This document shows positions 34,084 through 45,384 of a stretch of 64,000 nucleotides of DNA, piece after piece. The stretch is from contig NC_091248.1 in the NCBI RefSeq assembly GCF_042477335.2, forward strand, positions 118,448,501 through 118,512,500. The letters are read 5' to 3'. The DNA is from Ovis canadensis. Its lineage: Eukaryota > Chordata > Mammalia > Artiodactyla > Bovidae. The notes under the pieces are model-generated. The model was not told where the DNA came from. It made no database searches and saw nothing but the letters and a program-made list of their open reading frames with translations. How positions within the stretch are numbered: position 1 is the first letter of the stretch; each line of letters starts with the position of its first letter. Position numbers and translations under genes: made by a program.

Positions 34084-35020
34084 GTGTTAGTTTCCCATGG
34101 GTGCTGTAACAAATTATCATCACCCACATGGCTTAAAACAAGGGGGATTTACTCAGTTCCAGCTCTGGGGGCTACAAGTCTGCAGTCAGGGTGTCTGATG
34201 GTTCCTGAGGGAAGTCTTTGCTTTTTCTGGCTTCTGGTGGCTCCCAGCATTCCTTGGTGTGTTCCTGCATTACTCCCATCTCTGCTTCCATTGTCACCGG
34301 CCTCTTTCCTTCTCCTTTCTCTTATAAAGACATCAGCTGCTGGGCATACACACCAAGGAAACCAGAACTGAAAGAGACACATGTACCCCAATGTTCATCG
34401 CAGCACTGTTTATAATAGCCAGGACATGGAAGCCACCTAGATGTCCATCAGGAGATGAATGGATAAGAAAGCTGTGGTACATATACACAAGGGAGTATTA
34501 CTCAGCCATTAAAAAGAATACATTTCCATCAGTTCTAATGAGGTGGATGAAACTGGAGCCGATTATACAGAGTGAAGTAAGCCAGAAAGAAAAACACCAA
34601 TACAGTATACTAACACATATATATAGAATTTAGAAAGATGGTAATGATGACCCTGTATGTGAGACAGCAAAAGAGACACAGATGTATGGAACAGTCTTTT
34701 GGACTCTGTGGGAGAGGGAGAGGGTGGGTTGATTTGGGAGAATGGCATTGAAACATGTATAATATCATATATGAAATGAATCGCCAGTCCAGGTGCAATG
34801 CAGGATACAGGATGCTTGGGGCTGGTGCACTGGGATGACCCAGAGGGATGGTACGGGGAGGGAGGTGGGAGGGGGGTTCAGGATGGGGAACATGTATATA
34901 CCCGTGGCAGATTCATGTTGATGTATGGCAAAACCAATACAATATTGTAAAGTAATTAACCTCCAATTTAAATAAATTTTTTTAAAAAGGAACAAAAAAA
35001 CAAAGACACCAGTCATTTCA
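34084..35020 (-). mobile_element. MLT1-type LTR, host of a young L1
   Basis: 34084-34336 carries 'gttagtttcccatgggtgct', 'tgtaacaaattatcatcacc' and 'ctcttataaagacatcag'. After the L1 the LTR resumes for only about a dozen bases ('gacaccagtcatttca'). Confidence 0.72.
34337..35001 (+). mobile_element. young bovine-type L1 3' end
   Basis: Encodes the last ~80 residues of L1 ORF2 in one frame (34391-34633: 'MFIAALFIIARTWK', 'EYYSAIKKN', 'QSEVSQKEKHQYSILTHIY'), then the 3'-UTR typical of ruminant L1 and an A-rich tail. ORF2 is the endonuclease/reverse transcriptase; only its C-terminus is here. Flanks 'aaagacatcag' (34326-34336) and 'aaagacaccag' (35002-35012) are the target duplication with one change. 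Confidence 0.9.
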
Positions 35021-35512
35021 TGGAAGCAACATAAATCCATCGACGGAGGAATGGATAGAGATGTGGTACACACAGACAATGGAGTACTGTTCAGCCAGAA
35101 CAAAGACTGAAATAATGCCATTTGCAGCAACACTGGATGGGCCTAGGGCCCATCACACTAAGTAAAGTAAGTCAGACAGAGAAAGGGGAATATCGTATGA
35201 ATCTAAAGAAATGATGCAAACAGACATATTTATAAAACAGAAACAGACTCACAGACTTCAAGAATGAACTTATAGTTACCAGGGGGGAAGGATGGGTGGA
35301 AAGAATATTTAGGGAGTTTGGGATAGACACGTACACACTGCTATATTTAAAATGGATAACCAACGAGGACCTACTGTATAGCACAGGGAACCCTGCTCAA
35401 TGCTATGTGGCAGCCTAGAAGGGAGGGGAGTTTGGTGGGGAAGGGATACATGTATATGTATGCCTGAGTTCCTTTGCTGTCTACCTGAAACTATCACAGC
35501 TTGTTAATCAGT
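35020..35512 (+). mobile_element. second, older artiodactyl L1 3' end
   Basis: 'gaataatgccatttgcagc'-type block at about 35109-35130, 'acagaaacagactcacagac' and 'aggacctactgtatagcaca' in L1 order, ending near 'gcttgttaatca'. A different L1 lineage from the preceding copy. Confidence 0.82.
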
Positions 35513-35732
35513 ATGTGCTGTGCTGTGCTTAGTGGCTCAGTTGTGTCCAACTCTTTGTGACCCCATGAGCTGTAACCTGCCAGGCTCCTCTGTTCATGGA
35601 ATTCTCCAGGCAAGAATACTGGAGCTGGTAGCCATTCCCTTCTCCAGCGGATCTTCCCGACCCAGGGATTGAACTCGGAGCTCCTGAGTTGCAGGCAGAT
35701 TCTTTAATGTCTGACCCACCACGGGAAGTCCA
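35513..35732 (-). mobile_element. Bov-tA SINE
   Basis: 'gtgctgtgcttagtggctca' tail side; head end 'cccaccacgggaagtcc'. Confidence 0.88.
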
Positions 35733-35734
35733 GT

Positions 35735-36435
35735 ACAGCCCATTGTACAGATGCAGAAACAAGAGCACAGGGACAAGGTCTCTCTTTGCTGCGTCTACTG
35801 TAAGAATGAAAACCATTTTTAGCAACAGGCAGTTGACAATCCAGAAAATGTAGACATCACTTGGAAGGGATACACAGGTGTTACAAAGGGCCCCAGAGGA
35901 GGCTGCAGAGGGACTTCAGTCATATCCATGTAGAACTCTGCCTCCTTAGAAAGAAAAAGAAGAGGCTTTGGGAAGAAATAGGAAGGAAGCAGCTATGGTT
36001 TGCATTGTGTTGCCATGTATAGAATGTAATGGAGTGTGTAAGCCTGGCTTCTGTTTCAAGAAGAGGTGAGTGTGCACATCCCCATCACTGTTGTCATTCA
36101 GGAGGCCGGGTCTCTGGCTGAAATCTGGAAATTCTTGGATGAGAAAAATGTCAGCAGTGCTTAAAAGTATTTGAACCAGGAATTGCTTGTTCAGTGTCTC
36201 AAGCCCAGAAAGAGGAGTTAATTCTTAAAGGTAAAGACGGCCTTATAGCAACTTTAGCTTGTTCCTTTCACAACAGTTAAAAGGATACCAGGACACTTTG
36301 GGTTGGTATCTCAGTCTCTGAAAATTGAACATTTCAGCAGGCAGATGGAGATCTAAGAGTTGGAAATAACTAGACGGTGGATGATTCTTAAGACCTAATT
36401 CTAATTTGAATGATGCAGTAAAGGCCTTCTATTGA
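35735..36435. other. unassigned stretch
   Basis: A possible MIR scrap is at 35738-35785 ('cagatgcagaaacaagagca'). Otherwise nothing recognised. Confidence 0.4.
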
Positions 36436-36439
36436 AGGA

Positions 36440-36552
36440 GCAAAAGGACAGGGAGGTTAAGCTACTTGTCCAAAGTAACCCTGTGAGTGGGTAGCGGAGC
36501 CAGATCTAAACCCAGGCAGGTGGACTCTCAAATTCACACCCTTACCCACATG
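36440..36552 (-). mobile_element. MIR SINE 5' half
   Basis: 'gggaggttaagctacttgtc' followed by 'agatctaaacccaggcaggt' in reversed MIR order. Confidence 0.62.
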
Positions 36553-36554
36553 CA

Positions 36555-37125
36555 ACCTCTCCCTGCGGGTCTTTAGGTGGCTAATCAGACAGATCACTCT
36601 TCAGCGGGAAAGCCAGAAGAGTCCAGAGCTCAGCTGGGGTCAGTCATGGCTCCAGATAATCCGATGGTGTGGAAGATGGAGATCAAGCAGAAGAGGGCAC
36701 ACCTGCTGGCAAGAGCACCAGTGTGGGCACTATGGGGAAAGCAAGCAACTCAGGGCAGGTGAGGGTGGAGTTATCAGCCAGGGCAGCAGCAAAGAGCCCA
36801 GACTTTGAAAGCATTCGGGCCTCTGTGAACTATTGGGGTTTACAAGTAAGACATCGCTTGAGTCTAGCAAGTGCTGGCCTCCAAGCTCCTTCCCACTGCA
36901 CTCAGCTGTTCCTCACCAGGCCGAGCAACACACCTAAGCTCCCACCTCTGGGTCTCTGTACTTTCATCCTCCATCTAGAACAGTCTTCCGCAGACATGCT
37001 CGCTCCCCTCAGGCCTGTGCTCCAAGGAGGCTCAGGGAGGGAGTGTGCCTCTCTTCCCCACTTGCCCGTCCTTCACTCTCCCCTTGCTGTGTGGATGGTG
37101 TTTTCCAAAGATGCCACAGCAGTCT
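36555..37125. other. unassigned stretch
   Basis: A 171-codon plus frame (36669-37184) has no recognisable domain and overlaps nothing conserved by eye. Confidence 0.4.
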
Positions 37126-37129
37126 CTTC

Positions 37130-37610
37130 CAACCTGTGTTCTTTCTCCCACCCCTTGAATCTAGGATCCCCGTCACTGCTCTAGCCAACAGAATACAGCA
37201 GAAGGGATGCTGATCCAGTCCCGGGCACTTCATTGCCCTGGCTGCCTCTGCTTCCTGTTTCACGGAACACTTACTCCTGGAACGCTCCTCCAGGAGCCAA
37301 GCTGCCAGGCTGAGAAGCCCGGGCCACATGGAGAGGCCACCTGGAGATGTGCTGGGCAGCAGCCTGGCCAAACTCCCAGCTAGCAGTCAACATCCACGGC
37401 AGCCAAACGAGCGAGGTACCTCGATGTCCAACCCAGCTGGTCCTCCCGATGACTCGAGGCTAGTCCGATATCTGGCTGCACCCCATGCAAGACCCCCAGC
37501 GAGACCACCCTGATGGGCCCAGACCACCAAAGAACCATGAGAGAGACTACGAAATTGTTTCAGGCCACTGAGTGTTGGGGCCATTTTCTTCCCCAGCAAT
37601 AGTCATCAGG
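37130..37610 (+). mobile_element. old mammalian interspersed repeat, unnamed
   Basis: 'cagccaaacgagcgaggtac'-region and the ending 'ttcaggccactgagtgttgg' match the general pattern of an old repeat ending in a 'taagccactaag'-like block. Family not assigned. Confidence 0.35.
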
Positions 37611-37621
37611 AAGATTGACCG

Positions 37622-37820
37622 TGCCTAAGCTGGGAGGGATTGGGGGCAGAAGAAGGGGACGACGGAGGATGAGATGGCTGGATGGCATCATTGACTCGAT
37701 AGACGCGAGTTTGAGTGAACTCCAGGAGTTGGTGATGGACAGGGAGGCCTGGCGTGCTACGATCCATGGGGTCGAAAAGAGTCGGACACGACTGAGCGAC
37801 TGAACTGAACTGAACTGAAC
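37622..37820 (+). mobile_element. BovB 3' tail
   Basis: About 200 bases of the BovB 3' end, finishing in four 'gaact' units at 37800-37820. Well preserved, suggesting a fairly recent insertion. Confidence 0.9.
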
Positions 37821-37889
37821 TAGTTATCACAGCACCTCTCACCACCAGACATTATACAAGCTGTTTGTTTATTCTCTTTTTCTCCCTCT

Positions 37890-40800
37890 TGGTTTTGTTT
37901 ACTACTGTACTCTTTATGGTTCATAGTTTCCTTGAGTTAGACAAGGCTGTGGTCCATGTGATCAGTTTCAATAGGTTTCTGTGATTGTGGTTTTCATTCT
38001 GTCTGCCCTCTGATGGATAAGGATAAGAGGCTTATGGAAGCTTCCTGATGGGAGAGACTGACTGAGGGGGAAACTGGGTCTTGTTCTGAAGGGCATGGCC
38101 ATTCTCAGTAAATCTTTAACCCCATTTTCTGATGACAGGCAGGGCTGTGTTCCCTCCCTGTTGCTTGACCTGAGGCCAAACTATGGTGGAAGTAATGAAG
38201 ATAATGGTGACCTCCTTCAAAAGGTCCCATGCCTGCACTTCTACACTCAGTGCCCCAACCGTGCAGGAGGCCACTCAGTGAAACTAGGAGCCATGTCATG
38301 TAGGGCCACCCAAGATGGGCAGGTCACCGTGGAGAGTTCTGACAAAACGTGGTCCGCTGGAGGAGGGAATGGCAATCCACTTTGGTATTCTTGCCTTGAG
38401 AACCCCATGAACAGTATGAAAAGGCAAAAACATAGGACGCTGTAAGGTGAACTCCCCAGGTCAGTAGGTACCCAATATGCCACTGGAGATCAGTGGAGAA
38501 ACAACTTCAGAAAGAATGAAGAGACGGAGCCAAAGCAAAAACAACACCCAGTTGTGGTTGTGACTTGTGATGGAAGTAAAGTCCGAAGCTGTAAAGGGCA
38601 ATATTGCATAGGAACCTGGAATGTTAGGTCCATGAATCAAGGCAAATTGGCAGTGTTCAATCAGGAGATGCTAAGAGTGAACATTTTAGGAATCAGTGAA
38701 CTAAAATGGACTGCAATGGGTGAATTTAACTCAGATGACCATTATATCTACTTCTGTGGGCAAAAATCCCTTAGAAGAAATGGAGTAGCCATCACAGTAA
38801 ACAAAAGAGTCTGAAATGCAGTATTTGGATGCAATCTCAAAAACGACAGAACGATCTCTGTTTTCATGGCAAATCATTCAATATCCCAGTAATCCAAGTC
38901 TATGTCCCGACCAGTAATGCTGAAAAAGCTGAAGTTGAACAGTTCTATGAAGACCTACAAGACCCTCTAGAACGAACACTCAAAAAAAGATGTCCTTTTC
39001 ATTATAGGGGACTGGAATGCAAAAATAGGAAGTCAAGAGTTACATGGAGTAACAGGCAAATTTGGCCTTGGAGTACAGAATGAAGAAGGGCAAAGGCTAA
39101 CAGAGTTTTGCCAAGAAAATGCACTGGTCATAGCAAACACCCTCTTCCAATAACACAAGAGAAGACTCTACACATGGACATCACCAGATGGTCAGTACCG
39201 AAATCAGACGGATTATATTTGAAGCCAAAGATGGAGAAGCTCTATACAGTTTGCAAAAACAAGACTGGGAGCTGCCTATGGCTCAGACCGTGAACTTCTT
39301 ACTGCCAAATTCAGACTTAAATTGAAGAAAGTAGGGAAAACCACTAGACCATTCAGGTATAACTTAAATAAAATCCTTTATGGTTATATAGTGGAAGTAA
39401 CAAATAGATTCAAGGGATTAGCTCTGATAGAGTGCCTGAAGAACTATGGACAGAGGTTCATGACATTGTACAGGAGACATGGATCAACACCATCCCCAAG
39501 AAGAAATGAAAAAAGGCAAAAGAGTTGTCTGAGGAGGCCTTACAAATAGCTATGAAAACAAGAGAAGTGAAAGGCAGAGGAGAAAAGGAACGATATACCC
39601 ATCTGAATGCAGAGTTCCAAAGAACAGCAAGGAGAGATACGAAAGCTTTCCTCAGTGATCAATGCAAAGAAATAGAGGAAAACAACAGAATGGGAAAGAC
39701 AAGAGATCTCTTCAAGAAAATCAGAGATACCAAGAGAACTTTCCACCAAAGATGAGCACAATAAAGGACAGAAATGGTAGGGACCTAATAGAAGCAGAGG
39801 ATAATAAGAAGGGGTGGCAAGAATACATAGAAGAACTATACAAAAAGATCTTCATGACCCAGATAACAATGATGGTGTGATCACCCACCTAGAGCCAGAC
39901 ATCCTGGAATGTGAAGTCAAGTGGGCCTCAGGAAGCAACACTATGAACAAAGCTAGTGGAGGTGATGGAATTCCAGTTGAGCTATTTCAGATCCTGAAAG
40001 ACGATGCTGTGAAAGTGCTGCACTCAATATGCCAGCAAATTTGGAAAACTCAGCAGTGGCCACAGGACTGGAAAAGGTCAGTTTTCATTCCAATCCCAAA
40101 GAAAGGCAGTGCCAAAGAATGCTCAAACTACCGCACAATTGCACTCATCTCACACGCTAGTAAAGTAATGCTCAAAATTCTCCAAGCCAGGCCTCAACAG
40201 TACGTGAACCATGAAATTCCATATGTTCAAACTGGATTTTGTAAAAGCAGAGGAACCAGAGATCAAATTGCCAACATCTGCTGGATCACTGAAAAAGCAA
40301 GAGAGTTCCAGAAAAACATCTACTTTTGCTTTATTGACTATGCCAAAGCCTTTGACTATGTTGATCACAATAAGCTGTGGGAAATTCTTAAAGAGATGGG
40401 AATACCAGACCACCTGACCTGCCTCCTGAGAAATCTGTATGCAGGTCAGGAAGCAACAGTTAGAACTGGTTATGGAACAACAGACTCATTACAAATTGGG
40501 AAAGCAGTACATCAAAGTTGTATACTGTCACACTGCTTATTTAACTTATATGCAGAGTACATCATGAGAAACTCTGGGCTGGAAAAAGCACAAGCTGGAA
40601 TCAAGATTGCCGGGAGAAATATCAATAACCTCATATATGCAGATGACACCATCCTTACGGTGGAAAGTGAAGAAGGACCAAAGAGCCTCTTGATGAAAGT
40701 GAAAGAGGAGAATGAAAAAGTCGGCTCAAAACTCAACATTCAGAAAAGTAAGATCATGGCATCTGGTCCTATCACTTCATGGCAAATAGCTGGGGAAACA

Positions 40801-41402
40801 ATGGAAACAGTGAGAGACTTATTTTCTTGGGCTCCAAAATCACTGCAGATGATGACTGAAGCCATGAAATTAAAAGATGTTTGCTCCGTGGAAGAAAAGC
40901 TATGACCAACCTAGAGAGCATATTAAAAAGCAGAGAGATGACTTTGTCAACAAAGATCTATCTAGTGAAAGCTATGGTTTTTCCCGTGGTCATGTATGGA
41001 TGTGAGAGTTGGACTATAAAGAAAGCTGAATGCCAAAGAATTGATGCTTTTGAACTGTAGTGTTGGAGAAGACTCTTGAGAGTCCCTCGGACTGCAAGGA
41101 GATCCAACCAGTCCATCCTAAAGGAAATCAGTCCTGGAAGGACTGATGCTGAAGCTGAAACTCCAATACTTTGGCCACCTGACATGAAGAACTGACTCAA
41201 TGGAAAAGACCCTGATGCTGGAAAAGATTGAAGGCGGGAGGAGAAGGGGTCGAGAGGGGATAAGATGGTTGGATGGCATAACCAAATCAATAGATATGAG
41301 TTTGAGTAAACTCCAGCAGTTGGTGATGGACAGGAAAGTCTGGCGTGATGCAGTCCATGGGGTTGCAAAGAATTGGACTCAACTGAGTGACTGAACTGAA
41401 CT
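37890..41402 (+). mobile_element. near-full-length BovB LINE (about 3.5 kb)
   Basis: The longest BovB here. 37890-38530 is the 5' leader, including the segment near 38355-38420 ('ggaatggcaatccactttgg') that also forms part of the Bov-A SINE body. Endonuclease pieces: 38554-38814 ('IGTWNVRSMNQGKL', 'GISELKWTAMGEFN') and 38829-39083 ('VIQVYVPTSNAE'). Reverse transcriptase: 39814-40905. The 3' end follows to 41402. The frame is broken at 38812 (stop), near 39000 (shift) and repeatedly to 39800, so it cannot move on its own. The 5' boundary is approximate. Confidence 0.9.
39814..40905 (+). pseudogene. BovB reverse-transcriptase fragment, 363 codons open
   Basis: The longest open frame in the window. 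It covers most of the BovB reverse-transcriptase domain. 'SGGDGIPVELF' lies at residues about 47-58, palm motif A is 'FIDYAKAFD' with catalytic Asp175, and motif C is YADD at 275-278, all intact. An ATG at 39814 is only an internal methionine; the true protein would begin in the endonuclease 1.2 kb upstream. A frameshift near 40830 and the stop at 40905 end it before the BovB C-terminus. Function known for the family: copies BovB RNA, and Bov-tA/Bov-A SINE RNA, at a nicked chromosomal target. This copy is a fragment with no known promoter, so it is probably inert. Confidence 0.85.
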
Positions 41403-42020
41403 GTACTCTTGGCAGCACTAGTGGTAAAGAACCTACCTGTACCCCAGGAGATGTAAGACCCAGGTTCAATCCCTGGGTCCGAAAGATCCCCTGGAGGAGA
41501 GCATGGCAACCCATTCCATTATTGTTGCCTGGAGAATCCCCAGGAAGAGAGGAGCCTGGAGGCTACAGTCCATAGAGTTGCAAAGTTCAGTTCATTTGCT
41601 CAGTCGTGTCTGACTCTTTGTGACCCCATGAACCACAGCACGCCAGGCCCCCCTGTCTATCACCAACTCCCAGAGTTTACCCAAACCCATGTTCATCAAG
41701 TCAGTGATGCCATCCAACCATCTCATCCTCTGTCATCCCCTTCTCCTCCTGCCCTCAATCTTTCCCAGCATCAGTGTCTTTTCAAATGAGTCAGCTCTTC
41801 ACATCAGGTGGTCAAAGTATTGGAGTTACAGCTTCAAAATCAGTCCTGCCAATGAACACCCAGGACTGATCTCCTTTAGGATGAACTGGTTGGATCTCCT
41901 TGCAGTCCAAGGGACTCTCAAGAGTCCTCTCCAACACCACAGTTCAAAAGCATCAATTCTTCGGCACTCAGGTTTCTTTATAGTCCAACTCTTTGCAACT
42001 CTTGAGTTGCGCAACTGAGT
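41403..42020 (+). mobile_element. Bov-tA SINE split by a BovB
   Basis: Left part 41403-41585 (diverged head 'ctcttggcagcactagtggt' to 'agtccatagagttgcaaag'); the last ~25 bases ('gcgcaactgagtgactaaac') lie beyond the BovB insert. Confidence 0.8.
41586..41990 (-). mobile_element. BovB 3' tail inside a Bov-tA
   Basis: About 405 bases, minus strand. 3' ends of this copy and of the BovB ending at 41402 face each other across 183 bases of SINE. Confidence 0.88.
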
Positions 42021-42029
42021 GACTAAACA

Positions 42030-42108
42030 CACGCACATGAATTCTTAACACTTGAGTGCTTTGCATGCAGCAGATGCTCAATAAATATTCTCTAAACAGA
42101 TGAATGAA
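42030..42108 (+). mobile_element. L2 / MIR-type 3' tail
   Basis: 'gcagcagatgctcaataaat' with a following (gaat) run. Confidence 0.45.
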
Positions 42109-42240
42109 TCCAGGGAACTCCCTGGCAGTCCAGTGGTTAGGACCCTGTGCTTTCCCTGCTGAGGCCCAGGTTCAATCCCTAGATGGGGAACTAAGATCCC
42201 ACAAGCCACACAGCATGGCCCCCAAAAAGAAAAAGTAAAA
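42109..42240 (+). mobile_element. CHR SINE with 11-bp target duplication
   Basis: Head 'ggaactccctggcagtccag', A-rich tail. Perfect flanks 'agatgaatgaa' at 42098-42108 and 42241-42251. Confidence 0.88.
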
Positions 42241-42344
42241 AGATGAATGAACCAAAAGACATTTCCCCCCACATCACAAAGCAATAGTCAGTGTGATTCC
42301 ATTAGTTCTCAAGAGGCCTAACACTGAGCACAGGCCAGGCATCA

Positions 42345-42695
42345 GATATGGTTGTATTTATTCACTCAGCAGTTGTTTATTATGTTTCAATTATGTGCTG
42401 CTTTCCTAGTGACTAAGTGGTAAAGAATCCACCTGCAAAGGAGGAGACACAGGAGATGTGGGTTTGATCCCTGAGTGAGAAGATCCCCTGGATGAAGCAA
42501 TGGCAACCCACTCCACTATTCTTGCCTGGAAAATCCCATGCACAGAGGAGTCTAATGGGCTACAATCCATAGGGTTGCAAAGAGTCGGACGTGACTATGT
42601 GCTAAGTCCTACAGACAACAGCGAACTAAAACAAAAGTCCCTGCCCTCACTCTAGTCGGGTAAGACAGGCAATAAAATAAATAAGGAGATTATAC
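42345..42695 (+). mobile_element. L2 fragment, host of a Bov-tA
   Basis: Left 'tattcactcagcagttgttt'...'caattatgtgct', right 'gtccctgccctcactctagt' and 'gacaggcaataaaataaata', the L2 3' order. Confidence 0.6.
42400..42595 (+). mobile_element. Bov-tA SINE with 8-bp target duplication
   Basis: 'gctttcctagtgactaagtg' to 'aaagagtcggacgtgac'. Flanks 'tatgtgct' at 42392-42399 and 42596-42603. Confidence 0.88.
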
Positions 42696-42796
42696 TGTAT
42701 ACTAGAAGGATATAAGTTGCAAAGAAGAAAAATAGAGCAAAGAAGAGGGAGAAAGAGTCCTGGGGTCAGGTTGGAATGTTAAGTAAGTTGACTAAG

Positions 42797-43262
42797 TGTA
42801 CAGCAAGTCCCCTACATATGAACAAGTTCTGTTCTGAGGGTGCGTTGGTAAGAACAATTTGTTCATAAGTCCAACAAAATTAGTCTAGGTACCCAATTAA
42901 CACAATTGGCTATTTAGTACTGTAATAGGTATATGATATTGATACTTTTCACACAAATAATACCTAAAAAACAAACACAAAAAATAAAGAAGGCATTTTT
43001 AATCTTATAGTACAGGACCTTGAAAAGTACTGTAGTACAGGACAACAGCTGGCATACAGGGACTGGCATCGAGTGACCAGGCAAGATGAGGTACTGACTG
43101 GGGGAGGGAGAGGAGGTGGGAGATGGTAGAGCTGAAGGGTCATCAGCAGCAACAGGAGAGGGAGGCAAGCTGCGGTTTCACTCATGCTTGATGTTGATGG
43201 AATGAATGTTCGCATCTTTGAAAGTTCACAGGGTGAATGTTTGTACATCGGGGACCTATAGT
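42797..43262. mobile_element. Tigger/mariner-like DNA transposon, non-autonomous
   Basis: Ends are inverted: 'acagcaagtcccctacatat' at the left and 'tgtacatcggggacctatag' at the right share a GTCCCCTACAT-type core in opposite orientation. The interior is AT-rich on the left and purine-rich on the right, with no transposase frame. About 465 bases. Confidence 0.55.
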
Positions 43263-43370
43263 ATTGGCTTGCTAGGGCTGCCAAAGCAAAGCCCCACAAA
43301 CTGGGTGGCTTAGACAATAGAAATGTATTATCTCACAGTCCTGGAGACTAGAACCCAAATGAGAGAGACA
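43262..43370 (-). mobile_element. MLT1-type LTR fragment
   Basis: 'gcttgctagggctgccaaag', 'aaactgggtggcttagacaa', 'atctcacagtcctggagact': first ~110 bases of a reversed MLT1. Confidence 0.7.
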
Positions 43371-43910
43371 GATTCTCTGTAAGTGCTTTGCATTTTAGAA
43401 TAATGTAGGGTGGCTTTAATTTAATAAAAACAAGAACTGAAAGATGATACTATAAAGTAACAGGATGAGATGGAAAGGGAGGTTGCAGAGCTAAGGAAAT
43501 AAGCTGCAAGCTGAAATACTATGATTATATATATAATAAATAAATTAGAAAAGAAAATAATAAAATAATCACGGTTGAAAATCAAATTAACATCTTGGAA
43601 GAGAGACTTGAGATAACAGATGTACAGGGAAAAGACACAGAGACTGAAGCAATTTAGAAAGAATGTGGTAGAAGCCAAAGATGTTCTAAGTTGAGGACAT
43701 TTGATACCCCTTGTATACAGATCTCAACAAAAGGAACTTAAAATTATTCAGAAATATAACAGCAAAATATCTGACTTGAATCAAAACTTAAATATAAAGA
43801 TTGAAAAGATCATGTGTATACGTTAGGAAAACTTGTTTTAGTAAAATCAAAATTAACATGTCCTATTTAAGATTTTGAACATCAGATTTAAAGGGAATAA
43901 ATTGTTCAAG

Positions 43911-44023
43911 TAATTCCCTGGTGGTCCTGGTAGACCACCACACTCTCACAGCCTGGGGCCTGTGTTTGATCCCTGATCAGGGAACTAAGGTCCCCCAAGC
44001 GGTGTGGTACAGCCAAAAACAAA
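43911..44023 (+). mobile_element. CHR SINE
   Basis: 'taattccctggtggtcctgg' to 'tacagccaaaaacaaaaa'. Flanks 'aaattgttca' (43899-43908) and 'aaattattca' (44024-44033). Confidence 0.8.
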
Positions 44024-44143
44024 AAATTATTCAGACATTCTGGTAGAAGAAAAAAATAAAAACATCACTTTCAAAGGAGGGGGGAAAAAATCAAGCTGGT
44101 CTCAGACTCCCCTTATAGCAACATTCAATGCCAGAAGACACAG

Positions 44144-44621
44144 TTGTTGTTCAGTCACTCAGTCCTGTCTGACTCTTGGTGACCCCATGGACTGCAGCAT
44201 GACAGGCTTCCCTGTTCTTCACTGTCTCCTGGAGTTTGCTCAAATTCATGCCCATCAAGTCAGTGATGCCATCCAACCATCTCACCCTCTGTCATCCCCT
44301 TCTCCTCCTGCCTTCAATCTTTCCAGCAACAGGGTCTTTTCCAATGAGTCAGTTCTTCGCATCAGGTGGCCAAAGTATTGGAGCTTCAACCTTAGCATCA
44401 ATCCTTCCAGTGAATATTCAGAATTGATTTCCTTTAGGAAATCAAACCAATTGACTGGTTTGATTTCTTTGCAGTCCAAGGGATTCTCAAGAGTGTTCTT
44501 TAACACCACAGTTCAAAACCATCAATTCTTCAGCACTCAGACTTCTTTATGGTCCAACTCTCACATGAGTACATGACTACTGGTTTTTCCAGCAGTCATA
44601 AAACCATGGTTTTTCCTATGG
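44144..44621 (-). mobile_element. BovB 3' tail with 11-bp target duplication
   Basis: About 478 bases, minus strand. Perfect flanks 'agaagacacag' at 44133-44143 and 44622-44632. A small duplicated and inverted patch lies near 44580-44618, around 'actggtttttccagcagtca'. Confidence 0.9.
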
Positions 44622-44744
44622 AGAAGACACAGAGTTGATCTGAAAAGATATGAGAGGAAAAAGAATGTCACATTCAGTCAAACCGACCTGGAAGCAACAA
44701 GCAAACACACTCAATGAAATAATCCAGAAACTATAGTCACTTCT

Positions 44745-45380
44745 TTAAAAAAAAAAAAAAGTATTGATGATGAAATCGAGCCAAGAGATGAGTCAAAATA
44801 AAGAGTTCCAGAATAGGGGCATCACACAGAGGGATAGATGGTAGGCACTTAATCCACTTAAATAGGAAAATAGGACGTAAGGAAAAACAGTACAAACAAA
44901 AGCTGGGAGTGAGGAAAGGGGAGAAGGAAGGCTCAGTGAAGCAGCATTATCGCTTCATCTCTCACAGTTCGGAGTAAATCAAGTCTATGTAAAACTGAAA
45001 TATGATTTCAAAAACTAGTGGATTCAGGCCTCTGATGGTTACCATAATTCATAATTTTTTAGACTTCTAAGATTATTTTAGGAATTAACATCTCTTGTAG
45101 TGAAGAAACATTTCATTTCAGCAAATTTTTGTTTTACCTTCTTTAAAAAAAAATTAAATAGACTTTAGATTTAGACTACTATATATGGTAGAATGCATTA
45201 GTTTCTAATTCTTCAGCTCTCCCTGCACCCAAGCCCTTTCTTTGTAACTTCAGAGCTGTTCTTACCAGAGGCAGGATATTTTTACGTGCCACACTGACAT
45301 CTGGGTTGGCTATGTTTCAGCCGAGTTTCAATGAGGGGAGCATGATTACCTGGGATGAGTGGCAGTGGGGAGGGGCACGG
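44745..45380. other. unassigned stretch
   Basis: Begins after an A run (44746-44760). May continue the L1/HAL1 fragment but no block is clear. Confidence 0.4.
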
Positions 45381-45384
45381 TGGT

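Larger units (their letters stand above)
43371..44740 (+). mobile_element. old L1/HAL1-type fragment, host of CHR and BovB
   Basis: A-rich coding-like DNA; the clearest passage is 'atagcaacattcaatgccag' + 'aagac' at about 44117-44141, typical of an L1/HAL1 ORF1-like region. All frames are broken. A CHR and a BovB tail are inserted. Confidence 0.5.

Noticed and set aside
36669..37184. 171-codon plus-strand frame
   Set aside because: No domain, ends within an old repeat, and no conserved start context.
38829..39293. Separate small genes in the BovB endonuclease region
   Set aside because: They are frame-shifted pieces of one BovB endonuclease, not independent genes.
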